DNA from: Rhineura floridana
Lineage: Eukaryota; Chordata; Lepidosauria; Squamata; Rhineuridae
Assembly (NCBI RefSeq): GCF_030035675.1
Contig: NC_084484.1
Coordinates: 186,932,934 to 186,996,933, forward strand
DNA length: 64,000 nt
Reading direction: 5' to 3'
The position numbers were made by a program, and so were the translations under genes. The notes beneath the pieces were generated by a model that saw only the letters and a list, made by a program, of their open reading frames with translations, did not search any database and was not told the DNA's origin. Of this stretch, positions 11,401-23,400 are shown piece after piece. The stretch's first letter is position 1. Each line of letters opens with the position of its first letter.

Positions 11401-14400
11401 TACACTCAAACCAATCAAAGGTGCACCCAAGGGAGGCTCCCTGTCAGCTTCTACTGCCTTTGCAAACTACAGTTGCTTCCAGTGGCTGTCACTAGTTTGC
11501 AGGAGGGATTCAATCCCACACAGGCAATGTTAGGTTTGTACAACTCCGATGGATTAAAGTGCTTTTGTGCAACAAAGCCACTTAAAATGGAAGGTTGAAT
11601 CCATCTAAGCCATTGCACAAGTAGGATGACTTCCCCTTGTGCAACAGACCTTTGCCTTCCTCTGCACTGCTCCCACATCTGCTCCAGAGGGTTGGGGGGA
11701 CTCTCAGAGCAGTTTTGGCGAGAGGTACAGGAGAGAGGAGAGGGAGGGGAAGTCCTCTTGCATGAACAATTGTTTTTCTGCTTGTGGGATGACTTAGCTG
11801 GATCCATCCCTTAGAATTTTCGCGGTAGGAAAATGATGGCAATATGCATTAGAAAGCATGGGATAAAGATGGACGGGAAATTTTATAAACTTTTGCCAAA
11901 TGAATCAAGTTGAATGCTCAATAAACAGTGGCCAGTGTATAACACCTCTGTGCGAGCAAACAAACCAGGATGAACACTCAATAAACGCGTCATCGACTGG
12001 AGGCAACCTCTGTGACAACTCCCAAACTATTTCTCAGACAAGTGGGTAATGTCCAGTAACTACTAACCAAACCTCTGAGCCAGCATCTAAGCCCATTAAG
12101 ACGCAAACTTTAGCTACCAGTTTTAAAAAGACTAGAAAACAAATAATCTAATGTTGCATAAGAACATAAGAACATAAGAAGAGCCTGCTGGATCAGGCCA
12201 GTGGCCCATCTAGTCCAGCATCCTGTTCTCACAGTGGCCAACCAGGTGCCTGGGGGAAGCCCGCAAGCAGGACCCGAGTGCAAGAACACTCTCCCCTCCT
12301 GAGGCTTCCGGCAACTGGTTTTCAGAAGCATGCTGCCTCTGACTAGGGTGGCACAGCACAGCCATCACGGCTAGTAGCCATTGATAGCCCCGTCCTTCAT
12401 GAATTTGTCTAATCTTCTTTTAAAGCCATCCAAGCTGGTGGCCATTACTGCATCTTGTGGGAGCAAATTCCATAGTTTAACTATGCGCTGAGTAAAGAAG
12501 TACTTCCTTTTGTTTGTCCTGAATCTTCCAACATTCAGCTTCTTTGAATGTCCAAGAGTTCTAGTATTATGAGAGAGGGAGAAGAACTTTTCTCTATCCA
12601 CTTTCTCAATGCCATGCATAATTTTATACACTTCTATCATGTCTCCTCTGACCCGCCTTTTCTCTAAACTAAAAAGCCCCAAATGCTGCAACCTTTCCTC
12701 GTAAGGGAGTCGCTCCATCCCCTTGATCATTCTGGTTGCCCTCTTCTGAACCTTTTCCAACTCTATAATATCCTTTTTGAGATGAGGCGACCAGAACTGT
12801 ACACAGTATTCCAAATGCGGCCGCACCATAGATTTATACAACGGCATTATGATATCGGCTGTTTTATTTTCAATACCTTTCCTAATTATCGCTAGCATGG
12901 AATTTGCCTTTTTCACAGCTGCCGCACACTGGGTCGACATTTTCATCGTGCTGTCCACTACAACCCCGAGGTCTCTCTCCCGGTTGGTCACCGCCAGTTC
13001 AGACCCCATGAGCGTATATGTGAAATTAAGATATTTTGCTCCAATATGCATAATTTTACACTTGTTTATATTGAATTGCATTTGCCATTTTTCCACCCAT
13101 TCACTCAGTTTGGAGAGGTCTTTTTGGAGCTCTTCACAATCCCTTTTTGTTTTAACAACCCTGAACAATTTAGTATCGTCAGCAAACTTGGCCACTTCAC
13201 TGCTCACTCCTAATTCTAGGTCATTAATGAACAAGTTGAAAAGTACCGGGAAGGGTGACTTAGCCTGTGCCTGCTTTTGAGACGGGCTCCTGCCTCAAAA
13301 GAAGCTTATTCAGATATATCAGTCAGTTTTTTCTTTTTTTTTGACTGATTAAACTTCTCCCGGGTAGGGAGAAACGAAGAGATTAACCTCAAAGCCTATT
13401 TTTGTTGGGACGACCAGATCTCATTAATTTATGGGACGAGGTCCAGCCGACGAAGGTGGGACGGATTTTCAACAGCAAGCTCTATCTGTTAAAGCGAACG
13501 TTCATCTTATCTTCTAAGAGAGAACGCACTAACAGGCAAGCACCCTTCTTTCTATATTTTTCTTTTACTTGACTTAAATTGTTGCTGTTTAAAAGAGATT
13601 TGCCAGATTGATCGGTTTTTGACATCTCACTGGGGAGCCATAACTTCTCTCTGCTACGCACTAATTAATAGCTTATCTCTGTTTTTGTTGCAAAAAGCTG
13701 TCCTGGATTTGCATTCTAAAGATATACACAGAAGAGGGATTTCTATTCCAGATTTTTATTTTGAAGAATATTATACTGTCTGAGACTACTCTCTTTTTGG
13801 TCTATTTTATTTTGACGAATCTGTTTCTTGACGACTGCCATTAATTGTTTCGATCCTGGGAACTGCATTTTGTTTACTTAACTATGGAGAGATAAGGCTG
13901 TCTGCTCTGTTTATACTGTGATGTCACCAAGTTTGGAGTATTAACCCAATTGTTGCTGAAATAAGAAGTGGTTTTCCTATATTTTTCTTTTAAAATGGCA
14001 ATTAAGAAAGTGGCTGAGAATCTGGAAATAACTATGTTTCAGAAAATAATGGATGAGATTGAGATAACGAAACAAAACCTGCGACAGGGTTGTAAGGAGC
14101 TGAAAATTGAATTGAGTAAAATGACGCAGGAGATTAAAGATATAGGGGTCCCTGTGAGAGAGGTGACCCTGGAAGGGGTCCCTGTGAGAGAGGAGACCCC
14201 GGAGATTGGAACAAACGTGGAACAGGAAAAAGATTTGGAGTCTATGGACTTTAGAAATAAAATCTATTGTTTGGAGACACAGGAGATTAAAGACATAGGG
14301 GTCCTTGTGAGAGAGGAGACCCTGGAGACTGGAACAGGGGTCCCTGTGAGAGAGGAGACCCTGGAGACTGGAACAGGGGTCCCTGTGAGAGAGGAGACCC

Positions 14401-17400
14401 CGGAGATTGGAACAAACGTGGAACAGGAAAAAGATTTGGAGTCTATGGACTTTAGAAATAAAATCTATTGTTTGGAACTCAATGTTATCTCTGAAGAAAT
14501 TAATGAAGATTCTAGAGATAAAGTTATCAATGGCATGGATAATCTTCTGGACTGGAATGATGTGATGGAGCCCAATATAGAGAAAATTTATGGAATTAAC
14601 TGCAGCCATGTAACAATGGAAAAACTTTCAAGAGATGACCCAGTGTATTTTGAAAAAAAGAACAGAGATATGATTTTACAGCAGTATTTCAGCAACCTAT
14701 TCAGAATGGATGGCAAGAAAATATTTGGGATAGAGGTAATTCCCATCAGACTCTTACTATATGACTATGGCTTTGACAGCAAGATTATTATGGAATACTG
14801 ATAATGGAAGATTGGATACTGAAATTACTGGACTTAACAAGACTACTGAAGATGGAAGATGGAAAATGGAACTAATAGGGATAATAGAACAATGGCTACT
14901 GAAATTACTGAACCTAACAGATTCTGATGTGATGGATTAATTGAAATGTTTATTTTGACTATGGTTATGACAATAAGATTATCATAATTAGTAATGAGAT
15001 GGATTAATTGATATGCTTATCTGGAAAAAAAAATTGATAGATATATTTCTTAAAGAATTGAAACCTCTCTTTGACTTTTTGTGGAAAGAATAAAGTAATG
15101 TTTATGAGATTTGATGATTAAGTAAGATAACTATTGGAGGAAAGTGATTTTATAATATGACTTAAGAGACAGGATTGTTATATATTATAGACTTATAACT
15201 GATCTGATCTTTGACAAATGGGAAGTCAATATTTTACTCTTTATTTTTTATTTTTACTTTTATTTTTTATTTTTTATTTTTTTTTTTTTGTTTAACTATT
15301 TTTGATTTTGTTTTTTGTCTTTGAATGTTTTATGATTTCGTCTTGTATGTTTTATGAAAATTTGAATAAAAATTATTGAAAAAAAAAAAAAAGTACAGGT
15401 CCCAATACCGATCCTTGAGGGACTCCACTTTCTACAGCCCTCCATTGGGAGAACTGTCCGTTTATTCCTACTCTCTGCTTTCTGCTTCTTAACCAATTCC
15501 TTATCCACAAGAGGACCTCTCCTCTTATTCCATGACTGCTAAGCTTCCTCAGAAGTCTTTGGTGAGGTACCTTGTCAAACGCTTTTTGAAAGTCTAAGTA
15601 CACTAGGTCCACTGGATCACCTCTATCTATATGCTTGTTGACACTCTCAAAGAATTCTAATAGGTTACTGAGACAGGACTTTCCCTTGCAGAAGCCATGC
15701 TGGCTCTGCTTCAGCAAGGCTTGTTCTTCTATGTGCTTAGTTAATCTAGCTTTAATAATACTTTCTACCAGTTTTCCAGGGACAGAAGTTAAGCTAACTG
15801 GCCTGTAATTTCCAGGATCCCCTCTGGATCCCTTTTTGAAGATTGGCGTTACATTTGCCACTTTCCAGTCCTCAGGCATGGAGGAGGACCCAAGGGACAA
15901 GTTACATATTTTAGTTAGCAGATCAGCAATTTCACCTTTGAGTTCTTTGAGAACTCTCGGGTGGATGCCATCCGGGCCCGGTGATTTGTCAGTTTTTATA
16001 TTGTCCATTAAGCCTAGAACTTCCTCTCTTGTTACCACTATTTGTCTCAGTTCCTCAGAATCCCTTCCTGCAAATGTTAGTTCAGGTTCAGGGATCTGCC
16101 CTATATCTTCCACTGTGAAGACAGATGCAAAGAATTCATTTAGCTTCTCTGCAATCTCCTTATCGTTCTTTAGTACACCTTTGACTCCCTTATCATCCAA
16201 GGGTCCAATCGCCTCCCTAGATGGTCTCCTGCTTTGAATGTATTTATAGAATTTTTTGTTGTTGGTTTTTATGTTCTTAGCAATGTGCTCCTCAAATTCT
16301 TTTTTAGCATCCCTTATTGTCTTCTTGCATTTCTTTTGCCAGAGTTTGTGTTCTTTTTTATTTTCTTCATTCGGACAAGACTTCCATTTTCTGAAGGAAG
16401 ACTTTTTGCCTCTAAGAGTTTCCTTGACTTTGCTCGTTAACCATGCTGGCATCTTCTTGGCTCTGGCGGTACCTTTTCTGATCTGTGGTTGCATGACCAT
16501 AATGATGCATTTCAAAGGTAAAAAGTTGTGATGACTGACTTTTGGGCAGGGAAGGGGTGATGGTAAGCAACTGACTTGACTAAGCAAAGCTATTCACAAG
16601 GGAATTTGAACCAGTCCAGAGTGGGGAGGGGGGAAGCACTACACTACCCCAGCCAGGCAAGTGGACTGTTCCAGTCTGGGCAGTCAAGACTCTCCCCTTC
16701 CCCCCCAGCCCCTTGCTATGGGGTGCCAGCCACAACGTGGTTGTAGAACTTGTTGTTTATCGCTGCATCTCCTCAGGCAAAAGAGTTTCAACCTGCGGCT
16801 ACTCCTGAAGGCGTTCAAATAATGTGCAAAATGACTTACCATGTCAATGATCTGGGAGAGGGTGACCTGAAGGGTGACATTGAGGACTCTGTCGGTATCT
16901 TCTGCCGGCCGCAAAGCATTGGAGTAGTTGGCAAACAAGTCATTGAGCAGCTTGTAGGCAAACTTGCCTTGGGCCCCTGAACAACCTGGGAGAGAGGGAA
17001 CCGAGTAGTGGTAAGGAGGCAAAACAAGGTTCAAGAAGGCGTGGGGAGCAATGGTGGGCCAGGCCAGGCCACCCCAGCCCCTGCCAGATGGAAACAGCCC
17101 ATGCTGCTTGCACATTAACTTGGGACTGGCAAGTCTCACAAGACACAGGAAATTCTCTAGATTTCCACTTGCATCGACAGTGCCGTTTCTGGAACGCCGT
17201 ACGGTGTTTGGCAGAGGAGTGCAGTGTCTCTGTGTTAAAGGCAGGGCACAAGGCAATTTGTGGTGTCCTGGTGTGTTCTTTCATTTGCCTGAGTTAAAGT
17301 GCAGCGGATGTGCAATTTTCAGACCAATTGCCCATAAGACACTAAGAGACGTTTAAGTGATTATTACCCTTTGGGCCAGGGGCGGCTAAAATGGAGATGG

Positions 17401-20400
17401 CCATATCCGGAGAGGCTGTGGACTGAACCTGGGACCTTCTGAATGCAAAATGTGCTCTGCCAGTGAACTATGGCCCTTCCTTTCCTTCAAACTGAAGACT
17501 AGCACATTCCTCTAAATTATTTATTTTCATACTGCCAGACTTCAGTCTTTGCTTCTGCAAAGTAATCTTTCTCTCTCTGATTATAATGCATGTTTCTGCC
17601 TTCTCAGAGGAAGGCAATGATACACTCCCTCTGAACACCGCTCACCATGAAAACCCTATTCAGAGGGTTGCCATAAGTCAGGATCGACTTGCAGGCAGTC
17701 CACTTCCATTTTTCTGCCTAAAGATGGCAGCAGTCAAAATTGGTCACACTCAAGAATTGGGAAAGTGCTGAGAGACTTTCCATGCCCATATTCCATGCAG
17801 CAAAGACTCCAGCCAACTGTGCCTCCTCCTCAGGAAAGAGCCACGATACATCAGAAGAACAGAGAGCCCACAAGGAAGGGACACTGCATAGGCTGGCTGT
17901 ACCCTTCCCCAACCTGATGCCTCCAGATATTTTAGACTGCTAACTCCCATCAGCCCCAGCCAGTGTGGCTCTATGATGCCTGCAGACTGTTACTACTTTG
18001 CGGGAGAGATTTAAGTGCATACTGGACCTTTAGGTTTGTGCAATTTATTTTATTTATTTATTATTACATTTATATCCCACCTTTCCTCCAAGGACCTCAA
18101 GGTGGTGTACATGGTGTCCCTCCACCTCTCAATTGTATTGTATTATATTGTATTGTATGTTTATTTACGGTCATCGACCCAAACAGAAATACAAGATGCA
18201 AGGTACACGATAAAAATACAAGGTACACAAAGGGTAATATAAATCGATGAAAATAATAAAACCAATTTAAAATAAAATAAAACTGTCATAATAAAAGTTT
18301 AGAACGCTGAACTTGAGCGGCATATACAAATTTGGCTACTGAGATCGTGATAGATCTATCTGAACCCGCCAAGCAGGAACGTAATAGGCACTCAGAAGAT
18401 TTGTTTTTGAATGATTGGAAGTATATATTGACGACATTGTGACAGATACAATGGGTAGTCAAAAAGTACATGTGAAAGGGTTTCTATACGACCCGAACCA
18501 CAAGGGCAAATACGTTTATCATAGGCAATTCCCTGAAATCTGCCTTCCAACAAAGCTGAATATAGGCAGTTGCACCTGGCCTTAGCAAATGCTTGCCAAA
18601 ATTTAGGAACAGATAGGAAGTCTAGATATTGGGCATGGTTCAATGGATCAAAGTTCAGATTGTGATACAATGGGGAACAGACTTTATCTGCTGCACAAAT
18701 GGAGTTTTGGTAGTCTATGTCCCGTAGTCGGGAACGTATGGTGCCTCTAGCCAATACGATGTCTTGAGTGGATAAATATTCTAGGGAAAAGCCTAGCCTG
18801 GAAAGTTTGGCATGAAAAGATTTCATCCAAGGGGAGGAGTACGAATCATTCCATACGAGTGCTAGGTAGCCAGGGGGACAAACATAAGACAGTTTGAGCC
18901 AGTAGTTAAAGGCAATAAGCCATGCTTGGCACTCTATCGAGGTCAAGCCAGCTTCTAGTCTGAGGGTGGCGTTTGGGACACAGCTGGGAAACACAAAAAT
19001 CCGACGTAAAAAAGATGAGAGTACTGATTCTATCGTGGTATTATAAGCAGAAATCCAAAGAGGGGCACCATATAATAATTGAGGGATAATCTTAGCGTTG
19101 CAAACCTGTAATGCTGCAGGGATAAAGTGCCCCCCTTTAGTGTAGAAGTATCGTAATGGGCACTGAACTGTAGAACGAGCTGTAAGAACAGTTGCACGGA
19201 TATGGGACTTCCAAGCAAGGGAGGAGTTACACATAATACCCAGGTATTTGGAGGACGTGACTTGGGCAATTTGTTGGCCGTTTATTAACCAGTCAGAAGT
19301 AATAGGATGCTTTGACAAGGCCAAAATTTTTGTTTTGGAGAAATTTATAGTTAGCTGATTCTCCTTACAATACGCCAGAAAAGTTCGAAGTAGGCGCTTG
19401 AGGCCAACTTTAGTGTAGGATCGGAGGGCCGCATCATCTGCGTATAACAGAATAGGACATCTGTGGTCGCTTACTTTGGGGGAATGAAAATTTGAAGAGT
19501 AACATCTTATTCCCAAATCGTTCAAAAAGAGATTGAAAAGTACAGGAGCCAGGACGCAGCCCCGCCTGACTCCGTTTGATATGGGAATCGAGTTTGTCAA
19601 GCCCCCATCGTGTCCACATCTGACACGCAAGGAGGTGTTCAGATGCAAATTGCGGATTAGAAACAGCAATCTTTTATCAATTGAAGTATTTGCCAATTTG
19701 GACCACAGTTTGTCTCTTGGGATTGAATCGAAAGCGGACTTTAGGTCAACAAAAGCTACGTATAGGCCACACCCTATTCGGTTTCTGTATTTACCTGCTA
19801 GATGGTATAGAAGTAGGCAGTGGTCCAAAACAGATCTACCCCTCCTAAATCCTGCTTGTTCCCATCCCAGAATGTTGTTTTCGTCTATCCATATTAACAG
19901 TTTCTGCTTCAAATAACTGGCGTAAAGTTTCCCTATTACCGAGAGGAGGCTAATTGGCCTATAACTAGAAGGATCATCTTTAGGGCCTTTCTTGTAGATG
20001 GGAATAACTATAGCCTCATACCAGGTCTCAGGGAAACGGCCAGTGTTGTTTATCAAGGTGAAAAAGTTTGCCAAAATTGGGGCCCACCAATCCTGATGAG
20101 ACTTCAAAAGTTCCGGGGGTAAATTGTCACTGCCCGGAGCTTTGGCCGATTTTAGGCCATCAATCAGGTCTATAATTTCGGTCTGTGAAACAGGAGGCCA
20201 GATTGGAAAATTTTCAAAGTCAAGTGTGAAGGGGATCTTTGAGGGGCTACAATGGATAGTTTCATTAGAGACACTAAAGTAGTGTTCCCACACATGAGGA
20301 GAGATGTTACATGGTGCAAGGTTAGAGGTCCTCATAGATCCGTTAACAAGAGACCAGAAATTTTTAGAATTTTTAGTCTTAGCAGCATGAATTAACAGCT

Positions 20401-23400
20401 TCCAGTCCTCATATTGAGCTTGCTGCTTTTTAATAGCAATTAGAGACTTGTATTTCTTTTTGATATTATAATATTGTGGTGGCAAAATATGGGTATTGAG
20501 GTGTTGGTATTCTAAGTATATCTGTCTTAGCAACCTCTTAGCGGACAGACACTCTGCATCAAACCATCTCGGACCACCAACTCGTAGTTTTGTGCCTGAC
20601 GTTATCCTAGAAATAGAAGGGTTAGGAGTTAGAAATGGTTTTAAAGCCCCAGTCAATGAGTGATAGACATTTAGGGCCGTTTGAGGGTTGGAAGTTTTCC
20701 CTAATTGTTCCCTGAAGTCCAAGGCAATGGGGGAGGAAATAAAAGTTGCTATTTTTTCAGCTACTTTAGGGGACCAGATAGCTCTCTTATATGTATAGTT
20801 TGCTATATTGGCCACCACAGCATGCTTCACTGCAACACGGCTCTTCTCTTTCAACTGGAATAAGAGCGAAAGAGGAAGATGGTCGCTATCTAATCTCATG
20901 CCTACAGTGAACTTAACAATTCGATTCAAAAGCTGGTGGGAAATAATTACATAGTCGATAGTACTACTTCCTCTGGTGGATATATAGGTATATTCAGCAC
21001 AACTCTCCAGTAAATTTAGGCCGTTAAGGATAGTAAGATTGTGTCTCCCAACTAAGCGAATTAAACAGATTCCGGAGTAGTTTACCCTGGGATCCTTTGA
21101 AATCCTGTCAAAAGCAGGGAGGTAGTGTTGATTGTCCTCACCCTCCCACAATTTTGAGGCAAATAGACTGTAATTGTTGCAGCCAATCCGGGCGTTGAAA
21201 TCACCCATGATAATTAACAAAGCCTTGGGAAAGATGGACTCCAGCTCTGTTATGTAATTGTCTAAATCATTCCATAATTTGTCAGTATGTGTCTTAGTCA
21301 CAGGAGGGGGCAAATAAACATTGATTAAAAGAAAGGAAACCGTATGGAAGGTCAGTAAAACTGCCATCGCGAGATTGTGGCATGGAAGCAAGGTCCTAGA
21401 GTGAACAGTCAATGAAGTAGAAACTAATATTGCCAGGCCTCCTTTGGCTCTGCCAGGATGATTGGCCAAGGAGGGAATGGCTGGTAATACAGTGGAGGTG
21501 AAGCCATCCAGGAGTAGAATTTGAGTAGACCAAGTCTCCTGGAGAAGTACTATATCATATTGGTTTACATAGTCGATGAAATCTAGGTTGTTTTGCTTGG
21601 CATTCCATCCCGCTATATTCCACGATAGAAAATGTAAAGGGGGGTCAAAAGGCACTGCTGATCGGTATTCAGAAGGGATTGGACGTAATCCAGAAAAAGG
21701 AGTTCTTATTGAAAGGGGGTGACAATGGAGTTCCTCAATTTGGTTTAGGGAGCCTGTGTTATCCATAAATACAGGTCCAGATGATTTAGGTAAAACTGCC
21801 TGCTTAGAAGCGGGTTGAGTTGACTTGGGTAGGGGTAATTCCGGAGAAGACAGAAGAACAGAAGAGTTTTTCCGTGCAGAACTCACGTCCGGATTCATGT
21901 CCACAAGATGCTGGATTAAATGGTGCAGTTTATTAATGATCATCGCTCGCTCGGTATCTTGAAGTTGGGAATATAAAGTCGTGAGTTGGAGCTCCTCTGG
22001 ATCCAGTTCGTGTATTAATGATGACAGGGTTTGAGTCCGAATGGGAGAGTTATCAGAATCAGCAGAAGAGCTTGATGATGCAGGACTGGGTTGTAAGGGA
22101 GTCCTTAGATGGTCAGATAAGGTTGACATCCCTATTCTCGTTTCGATCATCCTGGGCAATTGAGAGATTTTGGTCACTAGTGGTAAGGGCGAGGCTGAAT
22201 TGAGGTAATAGTGTTGCACTATAATGCCCCTGGCCATAAGCTTCTCCCTGAGATGGTAAATTTGATTTGTAATACCAGAGGAATGGAAGGTAATGATCAG
22301 ACGCCAGTACTCAGAATTGGTAGTTACATTAATCATGGACCTTATATAGTTCGTACGATAGGGTGGAAGTAAAAGTTGTGCAAAGCAATTATCCAAAAGG
22401 GAAACGCTGGGAAGAAAGGGCCATTGTCCTGAGGCCCTGTAAGAGTCACTGCCAATTTTTCAGATTGTAAGACGAGGTTCCATGGACGAGATAGATTGTT
22501 GACAGAGGTTTGTCTTATAATTGACTGTGACGTTTGCAAAAAGGAATTTTTCTCGCATAGATAGTTAGAATTTTCATAGTTGGAGGATATATCCCGACGG
22601 TTTCCACTGGAGTCATTATTATGGAAGCTATTTTTGGATTTAGGCTCCTTCGAGGATTTTGTTGTATTCTGGGTATCCAAAACTTTGAACAATGGTTTAA
22701 AATTCATTTTTCTGTGCAGATTTGGTTTGGAGTCTTTAATGTTTTTTGGTTTCTTAAAACTTCTTGCCTGTTTTTGCCTTCCCCTGCTTGAAAGGTTTTC
22801 ATGCTGGGGCTTGTTTTTATTTTTATTTTTACTTTTGTTTTTAATGATGTTTGCCAGGGATGCCTCTTGTTGGGCATTGGTTGGAAGAGAAATTGTAACA
22901 GTTCCATGTTCCGACGTAATTTGGGAAAGGAGGGGTCCAAGCGTTTTCACCAGAGTGGTGAGTAAGTTGTTTGATTCAGCAATATAGCTTTTGACCAGGC
23001 TCAATTCTTGAAACAGAAGGGATTGCCAGGTTTTATCAGAAGTCTTAGAAGTAGTAGAGGAAGAAGACATAGAATAGTGTGCTGGTGAGCTCACCTCCGA
23101 TGTTGAAAATGGGCGTCTCTGAGATTCATGATAAGAGTCAATAGTGATTACTTCCGAGGGAGGCCCCTCGTTTGCTGAATTGGAGGAATGATTAAAGCCA
23201 GCATCTATCAGCTCTTCAGCCAGACTCTTGGCAGCAAAACTAGCAACGTATGATTTAACTGAAAAAGGATGATCTAACATCCATTCATGTGGAGTTCAAA
23301 GAGGAGGGATTGCTTCCTGCACACTCAGAGGAGATGATAAATAGTGTATAGGGCCATGGGCAGGTGGAAAGTAGCTCGTGATTTTAGACTGTAATTTATT

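Larger units (their letters stand above)
13250..15392 (+). mobile_element. L1-type element with ORF1 but no ORF2 (HAL1-like)
   Basis: 2.1-kb insertion in the CR1, antisense to CHRNA10. It ends in AATAAA (15365-15370) and a pure A run (15379-15392). Flanks aaaagtaccgg (13239-13249) and aaaagtacagg (15389-15399) look like a target duplication with one mismatch. Parts: 5' UTR 13250-13994, ORF1 13995-14801, AT-rich 3' UTR with a T-rich tract (15241-15290). There is no endonuclease or reverse transcriptase coding, so it must have moved by another L1's ORF2. The same layout, L1 ORF1 without ORF2, is known in mammals as HAL1. Confidence 0.85.
12160..16499 (-). mobile_element. 5'-truncated CR1 LINE, interrupted by an L1-type element
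   Basis: CR1 in CHRNA10 intron 2, sense to the gene. It is in two parts, 12160-13249 and 15389-16499, about 2.2 kb in all. The 3' end (minus) is the CR1-type short repeat TTCTTATGTTCTTATG. The flanks taatgttgcat (12149-12159) and taatgatgcat (16500-16510) look like an 11-bp target duplication with one mismatch. Endonuclease and ORF1 are missing, as usual for truncated copies. Both parts of the reverse transcriptase frame are open. Confidence 0.92.

Noticed and set aside
12849-13280. 143-codon plus-strand open frame
   Set aside because: Antisense shadow of the CR1 reverse transcriptase.
13977-14609. 210-codon minus-strand open frame
   Set aside because: Shadow of the repetitive L1-like ORF1; the sense frame has the L1 match and a good start.
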